Source of the DNA: Ctenosaura bakeri
Lineage: Eukaryota; Chordata; Lepidosauria; Squamata; Iguanidae
Length of the DNA stretch: 64,000 nucleotides
Direction: 5' to 3'
Assembly: GCA_948474755.1 (NCBI GenBank)
Contig: CAOLHI010001013.1
Span: forward strand, 496,001 to 560,000
Positions within the stretch are counted from its first letter, which is position 1. Every line of letters begins with the position of its first letter. Positions 10,866-21,001 of the stretch are shown in pieces. The translations under genes and the position numbers were made by a program. A model generated the notes under the pieces. It did not search any database and was not told where the DNA came from. It was given only the letters and a program-made list of their open reading frames with translations.

Positions 10866-11690
10866 TGAAAAATCATCATCATCATCATCATCATCATCTT
10901 TATTTATACACCACTTTATTCCCAGGTTGGACTCAAAGCAGCTTACAATTAAAAGACATAGCTAAAACCCACATAATACAAAAGTTAAAACGTAATTAGA
11001 CAATGGAAAAGAATTAAAACAATATTAAAATACATAATTAAAAACTCAAATATTCATTGAGAACACAATATCTAGCATGTTCTATTAGACAGGCCACATA
11101 TAATCACACTTTGAATGTGTGTCTGAATAAAAACGAAAGACAGTAAGGAAGGAGCCAGTCTGACTTCTTGAGGAAGGGAGTTCCAGATCCTGGGGACAGC
11201 CACTGAGAAGGCCCTTTCCTTTGTTCCACTAGATGTGTCTGAGAGGGTGGTGGGGTGGAGAGAAGGAAATCTCCAGCAGATCTCAAGGCCTGGACCAGTT
11301 TGTAGGGAAAAATTCTGTTGTTCACATAACTTGGATCTGAGCTATGTAGGACTTTAGAAGTCATCACCAGCACTTTGAATTGTGCCTGGAAACAGACCAA
11401 CTGCCAGTGGAGCTGTTGCAGCAGGGGAGTTGTGTGATCCCTGTAGCCAGCTCCAGTTGGAGTTGGATGTGGCTCTTAGGACCACTTGAAGTTTCCCAAC
11501 ACTCGTCAAAGGCAGCCCCATGTAGAGTGCATTACAGTAATCCAACCAGGATGTAACCAAGGCATATGTTACCATGGCTAGATCTGACATTTCAAGGAAT
11601 GTCTGACTTCTTGAGGAACATGGGAGCAAATGGCCTGCAACCCTTCCCATCCCATAAGTCTTCCAAGTCACCATCCAATCTATAGGAGTC
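10866..11690 (-). mobile_element. L2-type LINE 3' end, minus strand
   Basis: Reading from 11690 downward, a translated L2 reverse-transcriptase C-terminal region is visible: ALVTSWLDYCNALYMGLP, a FQAQFKVLVMTSKVLHSS segment after a frameshift, then a PGSGTPFLKKS block that replaces the usual LWNxLP motif. The 3' UTR follows (acaccactttattcccaggttgg on the plus strand) and ends at an (ATC)n run. Frameshifts make it a dead copy. Confidence 0.75.
10872..10899. repeat. (ATC)9 microsatellite at the L2 3' end
   Basis: Uninterrupted trinucleotide run. It is GAT when read in the sense of the minus-strand L2 and lies where L2 elements usually end in a short tandem repeat. Confidence 0.85.
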
Positions 11691-12600
11691 CTGGTGGGTT
11701 ACTCTTTGCAAAGCTCATTCTTGTGTCTTTCCTTTTCAGAATCTCTTACATCTTAGATTCAGTTGACTAGGCTGTTCTTTTTATCTGTGCCTCAGCTGAA
11801 CTCAGGGTGGAACTCTGGGCTCTAGGAAAATGATAGGTCCCTTGATGTACCTAATTGGTACAGGTGCTGCTGTCAAGGTGTATGAAGCAAGGGGAGAGGA
11901 CCTACTGCAGAGCTGGCCTATCAGGGAAATTCAAAGTGGTAAAGGAAGTATAATATGGATTACCAGGGTTCAAGAACAGGTCAGAAGATCTGTTATCATG
12001 TTGATATATGCTCTAGTGTGAATAAATAAAAAGAACATAATGGAATCTAATCCCTAAAATTAAATGTTACTGTAGAGGAATCCTTAACTTGACTCTCTAG
12101 AAAGCTAATGTTACGTGTTTCTATGGTTTCGTAGTGCTACTTCTGTAGTAATCACAACTCAGAAAAGTTACCTTTTGCACTATAAATCCCAAAATCTCTC
12201 AGTCAGTGGATACACAATACATAATAGGTTCAAAAAAGTACTTCTTCCAAAAGCAGATGTCACTGATATGTTCACCATCGAGCTTAGTTTTGTATGATGG
12301 ATTGTGGGTACTGAATGTGTGTTCTGTTTGTTTTCTGTAAGACATATGATGGCAGCATGGGCAATGTTGCAAATGGATGCCTACTTCCAATCCAATTACT
12401 TCAACAACAAATTGGATACAGGGAACTAAACGTTACCCTGTGTTGTGTAGAAGGAGTATTAGGTGCACGTGCAAATCTAGCCTAAGCTTCAGGTCCTGGT
12501 TAGCTAGGGTGAACACTTGCCTAGACTTGACAGAAAGATCTTAGCTGACTGGAACATAAGCCAAGCAATGGTTGTTTCTTTTGGCTCTGTCCCCCCCTCA
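11691..12600. other. No gene recognised
   Basis: AT-rich without clear repeats. About 12150-12220 includes the cactataaatcccaaaatctc trace of the small palindromic family. Open frames up to 63 codons are unremarkable. Confidence 0.35.
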
Positions 12601-12706
12601 CACACTTTTAAAAAAATTTTTGGACCATAACTCTTAGAATCCCATACCCAGCATGGCTAGGGCATTCTGAAAGTTGTAGTCTTCAAAACCAACTTTTCCA
12701 AGCTCT
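12601..12706. repeat. Small palindromic repeat (agaatccc type)
   Basis: ccataactcttagaatccc and gggcattctgaaagttgtag are degenerate inverted arms around acccagcatggcta, followed by ccaacttttccaagctctt. Same family as 7925-8030. Confidence 0.5.
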
Positions 12707-12710
12707 TAGT

Positions 12711-12783
12711 TTGACTCTCTATCAGATTCCAAATTTTTTGCTCTGGTTTGACTCTCTATCAGATTCCAAACTTCTGCTCTGGT
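12711..12783. repeat. Two-unit tandem repeat of about 37 bp
   Basis: tttgactctctatcagattc followed by ccaaattttttgctctgg is repeated once with a few substitutions. This local duplication has no evident function. Confidence 0.75.
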
Positions 12784-13555
12784 TTAGTTGCTAAACCACA
12801 TGGTGGGTAATAGAACTTTCTGTTTCATCTTTGACTTTGTTTTGGCAGCTTTATGCAGTGGTTGCTTGACATAATTTTGAGCATAGAGTAGCTCTTCAAA
12901 CTGAAAATCTTTTGTAAAGATTGGTAACATCTACATCTGTTGTAAGTCTCTCTTCTTAGCATTCATATACTCAACAAATATGGATTCTGTTGATGGAACC
13001 CAGTGGTCTATCTGTAAAGAATGTTCATACTGTAAAACTTCAGTTTGCTCTTTTTAAAACATCTATGCAAAAAATGCTTTGAGAAAAAAAAGAGATACCC
13101 TTTCCTCAGCTAGGCTTGGAGAAAACTCTAAATTAGGATGCTAAAACTCAGCAAAGCAAAACAGTTATTTCTGTAGTTTGGCATTTTTGAAGTTTTTTTT
13201 TTTTAAAGGAGATGTTTGTTTCCTTTTTGATGTACATATATAGGCTATGTGGGAGGTGTTTTCAGAGTGAAGTGAATGCAGTTCTGGTAAATTATTTTTT
13301 TCCCTTTTTACAGTAAACCAGGGCAAAGCTGTAGAAACGCAGTGATAGCTGAACTGCACGAATAAATATCCAGCTGTTTTTCCTCAAGAAGCCCTCCAGT
13401 GATTAATTTTAAAAATAGAAATTGAACACAAGTGTGTTAATTATTAACAAGGACCAGGATCCAAATGGTTATATGAGGGATTGCCTTGTGTATGATCTGG
13501 AATCCTTTCTTAAATGAGCTGCCTAAATTGCTATTGTGAGATGAACTGAAATTTA
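12784..13555. other. No gene recognised
   Basis: Unassigned AT-rich sequence. The minus-strand 64-codon frame at 13165-13359 is lysine-rich low complexity, with no family resemblance. Confidence 0.35.
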
Positions 13556-13945
13556 GGCCCTTTCCAGATGGCGGGGGGCAGCGACATCCTTTTGCTGCCA
13601 CTCTGGTGGGGAGGGAAAGCATGCCAGGAACATTCGCCTCTATACCTTGCCCAGTCTCTGTGGAGGGGAACGCTCTGGCCCCACCTCTTCCCTTCCACAG
13701 TGCAGCCCGGCATTTGCCATTGCTGCACTGAGAAGGAAGGAATCACCAGCACACTTCTGTTCTTCCACATGGCTGGGAAAGGTGGCAGTGCTGCGCAATG
13801 GTAAGTGTAAAACAGATTTTTTCCATTTTACAAACACCGCACTCATGCGATGACAAGATGGTGGCGGGACTGCGATGACGTTGTGCAGAAGCACAACTCG
13901 CGGAATTCTGCCATCATGTCATGACTGCGGGGCAGCCATGCGGTA
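13556..13945. mobile_element. MITE of the roughly 415-bp GGCCCTTTCC family, right end unclear
   Basis: Starts GGCCCTTTCCAGATGGC with TTA outside (13553-13555). It shares with the complete copies at 22480 and 44029 the internal block cttccacagtgcagccc and a GGTAAGTGT motif (13799-13807). All the overlapping frames of 60-84 codons here fall inside this non-coding element. The right terminus is not clear; the end given is approximate. Confidence 0.6.
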
Positions 13946-14925
13946 CAGACAAGACGTACGACAGACTTTGGAGTGCTCTTCGAGGGCTTCAGAGAAAAAT
14001 CTGTCTAAACATGCAGAAAAACATTCCTCTGTGTCTAAGATTCAGACCTTGGAAAAGTTAGTTCTGGGTTTGCCATGATGGCTAGGGAATTTTTAGAGTT
14101 GTAGCTGAAAGTAACTTTTCTAAGTTTTGCTAAGGATGAAGGAGCTCTTGGTAACCTGGGCTATAATAGGACAGTAGATAGATTTGGTGTCATCCCTGGA
14201 GATCCAAATAATTGTAAAACATACTAGACTGGTGCTTTCTAAGCTATGTGATGTCGAGTACTGGCAGTTATTTCTCCTCTCCCAGTGTGCCAGTGACTGG
14301 CACCATATTTGTGCATATTACTTCTTTCTTTCCAGGAAAAAAATCTCCAGGAAGCAGCAGCTGATGGTTTTTGGACTGATATTGGTCTCTGGACCACTAC
14401 TTTGAGTAGCACTGCCCTAGATTATTCTTTCTTTCAGTATGAATCTTTCTATCCACTTAGTTATCAACCAGAGCTCTGCTTCATTTTTCTATGCTACTTG
14501 AGGTTATTTGACAGTTACAGTGAGTCAGAAGTTAGAAAAGGGCTTTCTTTTTTTTTGGTCTACATGTCCCTACAGGCGGGGGGTGAGAGAGGTTCTGGGA
14601 GATGTAATCCAAAAGAGTTACTTTTCAAGATGCTACACTTGAGATGCCACTCTTGAGCAAAATCTTTTGGTTAAAAAGTCTCTACAGCTATAGTAAGTTT
14701 TTCCTTGTGGCAGTGGGGTGGTCATTTTACTGAATGAGCCCTTGCACCTTTGACCCACCGTCCTGCTCTGGTGGCACCATCAATGGCTAACTCCTTTTTA
14801 GATTTTACAAAGGCAAAAAAAAAGAAAAAAAAAGGTGTTTGTTCTGCAGAAATTTCAAGGTAGTTCAGGTGATTCTGAAATTTGATGTCTCTTCTTGTTG
14901 CTGCTACTATATTATTTTCAGTTTT
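13946..14925. other. Unassigned stretch downstream of the GPCR gene
   Basis: Contains a trace of the small palindromic family (about 14045-14132: agttctgggtttgccatgatggctagg...gttgtagctgaaagtaactttt). The plus-strand frames of 73 and 115 codons at 14184-14656 have no recognisable domains. If the GPCR transcript runs past 14931, part of this would be its 3' flank. Confidence 0.35.
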
Positions 14926-14930
14926 CTGGT

Positions 14931-14936
14931 TTTATT
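14931..14936 (-). terminator. Candidate polyadenylation signal for the GPCR gene
   Basis: TTTATT on the plus strand reads AATAAA on the minus strand, about 112 bases after the GPCR stop codon. It is the nearest canonical signal I see. In AT-rich DNA this hexamer is common, so use is only inferred. Confidence 0.3.
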
Positions 14937-15047
14937 TGCTTCTTCCAGACTTTTTTAAATTGTGGAAATGGTTATGATATCACATTTATCTTATATTTAT
15001 ATTGTACAGCCACTTGACAAGCTTCTATCCATTTGTAACTGTGTCTA

Positions 15048-16057
15048 TCACAGTTCAATCGCAATATCCCTCACCTGGTGTGATTGACAGCAAAAGCACC
15101 TCTGTCTAGGTGAGCACCGGAGTGTTTTAAACTTCTCTTGGAATTTCTTACTGGCTAACATAAAAATGAATGGGTTTAGGGAACTGCTGATACTGCAGAT
15201 GATTTCAGTAAACTTATAAATGCTAAATATTAGGCTTATATTGTCAGCATTGAGTTGGTAATTCATTCTGTAGATTAGCACTGCTAATATCATCACATGA
15301 TAGGGAATGAATGCCACAGCAAAAATGATCATGGCAGCTGAAACCAACATCAGGGGCTTCACAATTCTTTGTCTTCTCTGCTGGTGGTTCTTCATTTTTT
15401 GTAACACTTTGAGAGTCAAAGTATAGCATATAAATATGATTAGGACTGGAATAAGGAAGCCAAATAGAACTCTGAAAATTGTGAATGGAACCATAAAATA
15501 CAGAGTCTCTCCAATGTTGTCAAGGCAAGCTACAGACCCCATTCCTCTTTGGACCACAAAGGTGTAATAAACATCAGGAATGGACTCTATCAAGATGACA
15601 ATCCATATAGCCATGGTACAAAATATAGCCTTGTTTTTATTCCACCTTTTTAAGGAGCGGATGGGATGGACAGCACCTATGTATCGGTCAAAGCTGATGA
15701 GTGTGAGGAAATAGATACTGCCATAGATATTGATGGCGAAGAATGTTCTTCTGAACTGGCAGAATAACTGGGTGGAATATGTAGCTTGCTTATGTAAGTG
15801 GTAGTAGACAGCAAAAGGAATCAAGAGAATCCAGGTAAAATCGCATAGTGCCAGATTGAACAAAAAGATTGTGCTACTGGTCCATGATCTCCGAGTGCAT
15901 ATATAGTAGAGTAGCGTGAATGTATTCCCCAGAAATCCTATGAGCAGAACTAAAAAGAAAAGCATCATCACAAAGTAGCAATACCATTCTGGTTCACTGT
16001 AAGTGTTGCAGAAGAAAAGGTCACAAGTGGTATTTGGTATTCTTCCATGGGCTTTGC
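15048..16057 (-). CDS. Class A P2Y-like GPCR, succinate-receptor-like; main coding exon
   Basis: Encodes about 335 residues ending in TGA at 15048-15050, close to the roughly 334 residues of SUCNR1. A polypyrimidine tract plus CAG (16058-16070) precedes codons that run in frame into TM1, with a split first codon, so the initiator probably lies in an unseen upstream exon; a GTG or ATG near 15971 would remove the extracellular N-terminus. Visible features, counted from the first full codon: N-glycosylation/Cys motif NTTC at 8-11; TM1 GN at 43-44; TM2 NLALCD to D72; C99 of the TM3-ECL2 disulfide and its partner C177; DRY at 123-125; W151; P203 in TM5; FIPYHVM in TM6 (P251); NPFIF in TM7, where NPxxY has F for Y; basic tail with CFCC, a likely palmitoylation site. 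SUCNR1-like segments include WxSSxIxLFNL, AIWxVxxxExxP and KPLxLVxxA. R3.29 (R103) is kept, but the family's H3.33, R6.55 and R7.39 are A, I and E, so the ligand is probably not succinate. OXGR1 or another P2Y-like orphan remains possible. It is a plasma-membrane receptor, probably coupled to G proteins. Confidence 0.85.
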
Positions 16058-16078
16058 CTGAAAGGGGAAAAAGAAGTC
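16058..16078 (-). promoter_or_regulatory. Splice acceptor of the GPCR coding exon
   Basis: On the minus strand the sequence is ttctttttcccctttcag directly before GCAAAGCCC. It is a strong pyrimidine tract and AG. The reading frame upstream of the first internal Met stays open back to this AG, with one base of the first codon on the previous exon (phase 1). No convincing 5' exon was found upstream. Confidence 0.65.
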
Positions 16079-16168
16079 ATGCAGCTGCTTTCAAAACTTG
16101 AAAAGATCTCAAGAAGTAAAAGTCCTGGAGCCCCACAATCCCAATTCTGGACTAAAGTGGCATATGAC

Positions 16169-16169
<1 letters not shown>

Positions 16170-16211
<42 letters not shown>
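16170..16211. repeat. (GATA)10 microsatellite
   Basis: Tandem GATA units lying in the presumed intron upstream of the GPCR coding exon. The run has no interruptions, so it is probably length-polymorphic. Confidence 0.9.
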
Positions 16212-16221
16212 GTCCAGACTA

Positions 16222-16680
16222 TATCCTCCCACATGAACCTGCCTGAGCTTTAAAATCTTTGGAAGGTGCTTCTTTTGGCTCCAGCACCTTCACAGGCATG
16301 TTTGGTGGTGATGTGGGAAAGGGCCTTCTCAGAGGTTGCCCCCAGGCTCTGGAACTTCCTTCTTAGGGAGGCTAGGCTGGCTCCCCCTTGCTTTTTTATT
16401 TTGTTGGCAGGGAAAGATCTCTTCATTCCAGCAGGTTTTAGAGAATTGATTGTTTTACAAGAAAAGGCCTTTTTGAAATGTTTGATCTTTTTACTCATTG
16501 TCTTAATGTTTTCAATGTTTTTTTTTTTAATTTGTTGATAGTTTTAATACTGTTTTAATCAGAATTTTTGTATGGTTTTAACCATATGTGTTTATATTCG
16601 TCATTCTCTCTGCTTGGTAAACCACCTTGAGTCTCAGGCTGGGGAAAAAGCACGGTATAACTAAGAGCATAGATGGATAA
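16222..16680 (+). mobile_element. L2-type LINE 3' end, plus strand
   Basis: Translation gives RAFSEVAPRLWNFLLREARLAPP then LAGKDLF, the L2 C-terminal signature (RAFSVxAPxLWNxLPxExRxAPSL). The 3' UTR follows, with an accaccttgagtctcaggctgg tail and cggtataac near 16620-16660. It lies upstream of the GPCR exon on the opposite strand. Confidence 0.75.
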
Positions 16681-16739
16681 TATTATATGATATTTATATG
16701 AATTACATTCAACAGTGGGTAGATGAGGCGGTTTTCTGA

Positions 16740-16872
16740 GATGGTGATGGTGACGATGATAAATATATATTTATATCCCACCTTTTTATTTATATCCCAG
16801 TACTGAAGGCAGCTTACAACTTAAAAAAGATAGAGATCGATCAATCGATCTGTCTCCCTCCCTCCCTCCGTC
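16740..16872 (-). repeat. Short L2 3'-tail fragment with adjoining simple repeats
   Basis: atatttatatcccacctttt and ctgaaggcagcttacaactt is the L2 3'-tail pattern in minus orientation. It is followed by gatcgatcaatcgatc and a (CTCC)n-like run. Confidence 0.45.
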
Positions 16873-17300
16873 ACACCATTTGGCACTGTTTTGACTGAAA
16901 CAATCATGCAGTACCTTTCCAAAAAAATGTTTTAAAATGGTTCATTTACAGAAACATTGGCTCAATGATATTGAATACAGCATACTGAATAGAATGGCTT
17001 GCAATACAGGAAAGCTGCAACTCCTAAATTCTGCCAAGATATATATTTACCAAAGACTAAGTCTCATTAAAGAGGCATACTTCTGAGTATGCATGGCTTT
17101 TCTAGATAATACTTACATTAAAGGCTAGTATAGCAGTCCTGTGTAGGTTCTGCTTTCTACAAATCTGATTACACCATGGACAGAATTCCTGTATAAATTT
17201 TAATCCCTTTGCCAGTAAGTAGTGCAAGACTACATAGGTAATTCCAATTGTGACTGCACCAGGTTACATTCCTTTCCCCCTATAGTATTGTTGTACACAT
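16873..17300. other. No gene; old short repeat trace
   Basis: About 17040-17160 has the decayed amniote repeat pattern (aagactaagtctcattaaag, acttctgagtatgcatgg). The rest is unassigned. Confidence 0.35.
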
Positions 17301-18008
17301 AAGCAGTGTGGTGTAGTGATTTGAGTGTTGGACTAGAACTCTGAGAGACCTCAATCTCCATTTATCCATGGAAACCCAATGGGAGACCTTGGGCAAATCA
17401 CACTCTCTTAGGCCATTTCCACACGGGGTAAAACCCCGCGTTGAGACGATCCGAGATGGAGGTCGTCCACACCGCGGGGCGATCTAGTGCGGTTAGAAAA
17501 TGTGAGGCTCCACACCTCCAACCGCTCTAGTGCAGCCGCTAGGGTGGCGCTGCGAGTTTTTTAAAAACCACCTTCCCAGGTGGTTTTTACGAAACTCGCC
17601 CGCACTAATCTGCCGCTGCTCCCGGTGTGAATCTGCAGAGACGCATTAGTGCGTCTCTGCAGATCTGCCCGGGGGCGGGCTTCCGGCTGGCGCGCTGCCC
17701 TGATTGGTGGAGCGCCGCCGGAAGCTGCCAGCCGCCATTTTGGGCGCCGCCAAACGCCGCCGAAATTCGGCGGTGTGTGGAACGGCGGAGCCGCACTCCC
17801 CCCAGGGACGGAGCAGGGACGGAGCAAAACGCACGCAGGTAATCTCCGCCCCTGTGTGCACCGCCCCGTTTCGGCTCTGCACGTGTGAAAAGGACCCTAG
17901 ACTAAGAAGAAGGCAGTTGCAAAACTCCTCTGGATTAATTGTTGCCAAGAAAACCCATGACAGGGTTTTGAGTGATTCTGACACTATAAGTCAGAATCAC
18001 ACTGTGCT
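17301..18008 (+). mobile_element. S1 SINE split by a GC-rich MITE
   Basis: Head and middle at 17301-17410: gcagtgtggtgtagtgatttgag, then gccttgggcaaatcacactctc. The tail resumes at 17897: aagaaggcagttgcaaaactcc, ttgttgccaagaaaaccc, then a degenerate tail. Removing 17411-17896 restores one continuous S1 SINE, which shows the MITE is younger than the SINE. Confidence 0.8.
17411..17896. mobile_element. GC-rich MITE, 486 bp, inserted in an S1 SINE
   Basis: Starts GGCCATTTCCACACGGGG and ends GTGTGAAAAGGACC, with TTA outside left and CTA outside right. It shares with 33252-33718 (in inverse orientation) the accacctt/aggtggt palindrome, the ggcgggcttccggctggc block and the ccgccattttggg block. CpG-dense against AT-rich surroundings. 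The ORFs of 63-112 codons on both strands here are chance open frames in GC-rich DNA. Confidence 0.8.
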
Positions 18009-18604
18009 ATGATCCTGATTGGATGTACCCTCGCTTGCCAGTTGTTTTGTTAAAAAAGCGAAAGCCAGACCAGGTCAAAGTAAGCGAATAATTCCAAAAG
18101 TAACTTAACCTCAAGTTGCTTCTGCAATTATGAAACAACTTTTTCAGAACCCTCTAAGCCTTTTCCTGCTTAATACTACTTTTTAATGTGCTATTAGAAT
18201 GCTCATTTCCATAATCCTGCTACTTGGTAGTTGGAGAATACCTTGCCTTCCAGCAGCATAAGTTAAGTGGTGTTTTTTTTTGGGGGGGGCAATTAAAAAA
18301 GACATCCATAACTGCTGTTCCCTTCTTAATCTCCATGCTGCTATGCAGTCTCCCTCAACGACAGATAAAAATGTAAATAGTCAGACATTATGCAGAATAA
18401 TATTGAAATACTTTCTGCCCAACAGGTAATCCTCAGAAATGTATTCATGTTGATTTCTTTGGATCTTTCAGCTGGCAGGGTAATTACTTCCTTCTGTTGG
18501 CTTGTAGCTGCATTGACCTGCACTTAATCCTACCAGTCTTTTCACTTTTCCCACACATATTCCACACATACTCCACAAAAAAAATCCAGCTTGAGAGAGA
18601 CTGT
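18009..18604. other. No gene recognised
   Basis: Unassigned AT-rich sequence with a T8/G8 run near 18271-18289. Confidence 0.35.
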
Positions 18605-18809
18605 GGGCCTTTCCACATGCACTACACTGTTATAGTGCTATTGTTCCACTTTCAACATCCTATGGAATCCTGGGGTTTGCAGTTTACGAAGAGACATTTG
18701 GAAGTCTAAGCCAGAGAGCTCTTTGACATCAGTAAACTACAAGCCCCAGAATTCCACAGGTTGTTGAAAGTGGAATGATATCACTATAACAGTCTAGTAT
18801 GGAAAGGCC
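18605..18809. mobile_element. Hairpin MITE, 205 bp
   Basis: Starts GGGCCTTTCCACATGCACT and ends CTAGTATGGAAAGGCC. Complementary arms: ttccactttcaacatcctat and ttgttgaaagtggaatgata. Flanks TGT and TTT do not form a clean duplication. Confidence 0.8.
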
Positions 18810-18817
18810 TTTTGTCT

Positions 18818-19220
18818 TTCTTGCTTGCTATCTTCCTCTTCCTCTTGGTCTTACTAGCCCCCTTCTCTCTCACTCCTGGAAACCATTCCCAACTTCTTTG
18901 CCGTTTTCCTTCCTTCTCTCCCAAGGAAGGCTCAGTTGGGCCCCTCTCTTCACCAGCAGGCAAAAAACCTTCCCATTTAAACAGGTCTTTAGATTGTGGA
19001 TGTGCTGATTTTTAAGAAATAGGTAATAAGGCTGTGTGTGTTTTAAAATTATTTTAAACTAATGTCTTACAGTTATTTTTTATTTGGATTGATTGTATAA
19101 TGCCTTTTTAACTTTGGCACTACATATCATTTTAGTTGTTTTGTTTTAATTCATATTGTAAGCTGCCGTGATTCCCATTTTGGGAGAAATGTGGAATATA
19201 AGTCAAACAAACAAACGATA
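18818..19220 (+). mobile_element. L2-type LINE 3' end, plus strand
   Basis: The last coding codons are decayed. The 3' UTR is recognisable: attttagttgttttgtttt, tattgtaagctgccgtgatt, then gaaatgtggaatataagtca and a terminal (AAAC)n run. Confidence 0.65.
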
Positions 19221-20929
19221 TTAAAACACTGATGAATAAAATGCTATTTGAAAAACACATTGAGTCTGAATTTTGAGAAAAGCTCTATGTAATGTTCTCA
19301 ACTCTCCAAATGGACTTAGTGGGACAGCTCTTTGCTGTACATATGATATAGTTTGTTCTTCAGTTAGTTTTGTCCTTAAGTTTTAGATGTTTTGGAGTCT
19401 TCCAGTGTGTTCTAAAATTTCTTTCTGCCAAACCAAATATAGCCTCACATGCAAAGATTAAAACAGTTCTAGAACCACAGATTCCACAAAACTGATGGTA
19501 TTTTGTGTCTTAGATCTTCTATATTTGTACATGTTGCCTAATTTTTTAAGATTTGGCTTTTGTTCTGCTTTAGTTGTTATGTCTCCAAATTAATGCCAGT
19601 TTGTCCTCATGAATTATGTTTCTTCACTTGGTTGCATTTTGGATCAACCAATCATGCCACAATCTAATTTAACGATGAGAGGGGGATATTTGTGTATGTG
19701 TTTCTTTGTTTCTCAGGGCTGATGTTATGGGAAATGTTACAAATAATGGTTTACAAATAAAGCTTCACAATTATAGTCTTTCAAGCATTTCAACCTTAAT
19801 ATACCTTAGTACAAACAGAAATGCAGATTTTGCAAGAGAGAGTTGCTCGTATGTCTTTAAATACAGCAAATTGATACTTAACTTTTAGGTTATTAACAAA
19901 TTCTCCCTTTTTATGCACAATTAACACTCCACTAAAGTGTAATGAACTATGTCAGTAGAAATTTAACATTTCATATTGATACTTAATGTCAAGGTAGAAT
20001 GAATTGATGAGATTGGCATTTATTATAATTCATGAGGAGCTGCTTGAAAATATTTCTTGTACTAAAATACTTAAATTAGGTAGTATAACCTAAAATGTAT
20101 AGAGTGGGGAACCATTCCATGGCATTCACAATTATGTATGACTTAAAACTCAAGATCAGTTTGTAAGTTTTTATATACTCTTATCTAGTTACAGGCATCT
20201 GCTCAAAATACTTAAAAACTGGTTTAATTAGAGTAATTGTATTTTCTTACCTTGTTTAGAAATGGTGGAATTCTCTGTCACACATGACTGTGAGTTCCAG
20301 ACCATCTTTTAAACTTCCCATTAATCCTTGGTCCTCTTCTGCAGTTTCGATAATCCACATATCTGTGTGAGAGAACAGTATGAGGGTAAATCTGCATCCA
20401 CTTTTTTCTGGTCCCTGGACTCCTCCCCTTTATAGACAGAGGCTAAACTGTGCTTCCAACTTCCACAGAATTTTAAAAGTAAACTGGTTTGCACATGTCT
20501 CTCTCTCTGTGTATTTTCTCTTATAATCTTAGAAACCATTGCCTGTATTTCTGCTACCGTTCAGATGATAAGATGAATCAACAATTCAGTCCATGTTTTG
20601 TATATAACAAGATGGAGATTTTTAGAAATCCCAGGAAACACATATGACTCTCACAACAATAGCTTAGCCATTTTAAGGCTTTTAATTTTTCTTTGACAGC
20701 ATGAGACTTGGCCTAATTAGATTTGTTGTTGGTGCACTTGGCAGACTTTGGGAACCCCAAAATAGCCTGGCACCAATTCACATTTTTGACAGATGCTGCT
20801 TATCCAGTCTTCCATGTTGGGGTAGCTGTGAAGGTATAGCTGGCATCTCTCAGAGGGAGAGGAGCTGCACAGCAGTTGTTAGTTGTAGTCCTCGATTTTA
20901 AAGCAAATAAAACGAGATGGTTAGTTGTG
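19221..20929. other. Long stretch without recognised gene or repeat
   Basis: AT-rich, mostly unique-looking. About 19980-20060 has several ATTA/TAAT cores. Frames of 60-72 codons (19706-19888, 20321-20539, 20701-20901) have no family resemblance and no flanking splice pattern that I trust. Confidence 0.35.
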
Positions 20930-21001
20930 TTGACTACAACTCCCAGAATCCCCAATCACTGGTTGTGCTATCTGAAGGATTCTGGGTATTGTAGTCCAAT
21001 C
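20930..21001. repeat. Short palindromic repeat
   Basis: gactacaactcccagaatcc and ggattctgggtattgtagtc are inverted partners 32 bp apart. It is the clearest member here of the small palindromic family also seen at 7925, 12601 and 35650. Confidence 0.7.

Noticed and set aside
15048..15971. GPCR reading frame starting at GTG 15971 or ATG 15968
   Set aside because: This start would delete the extracellular N-terminus and begin in TM1. The open frame extends to a splice acceptor at 16058, so an upstream exon is more likely.
17561..18012. Cluster of ORFs (63-112 codons) in a CpG-dense block, possibly a CpG-island promoter and first exon
   Set aside because: The block is a GC-rich MITE with defined termini, repeated at 33252 and 40775, and it is inserted in a SINE. 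The frames are open on both strands because of GC content.
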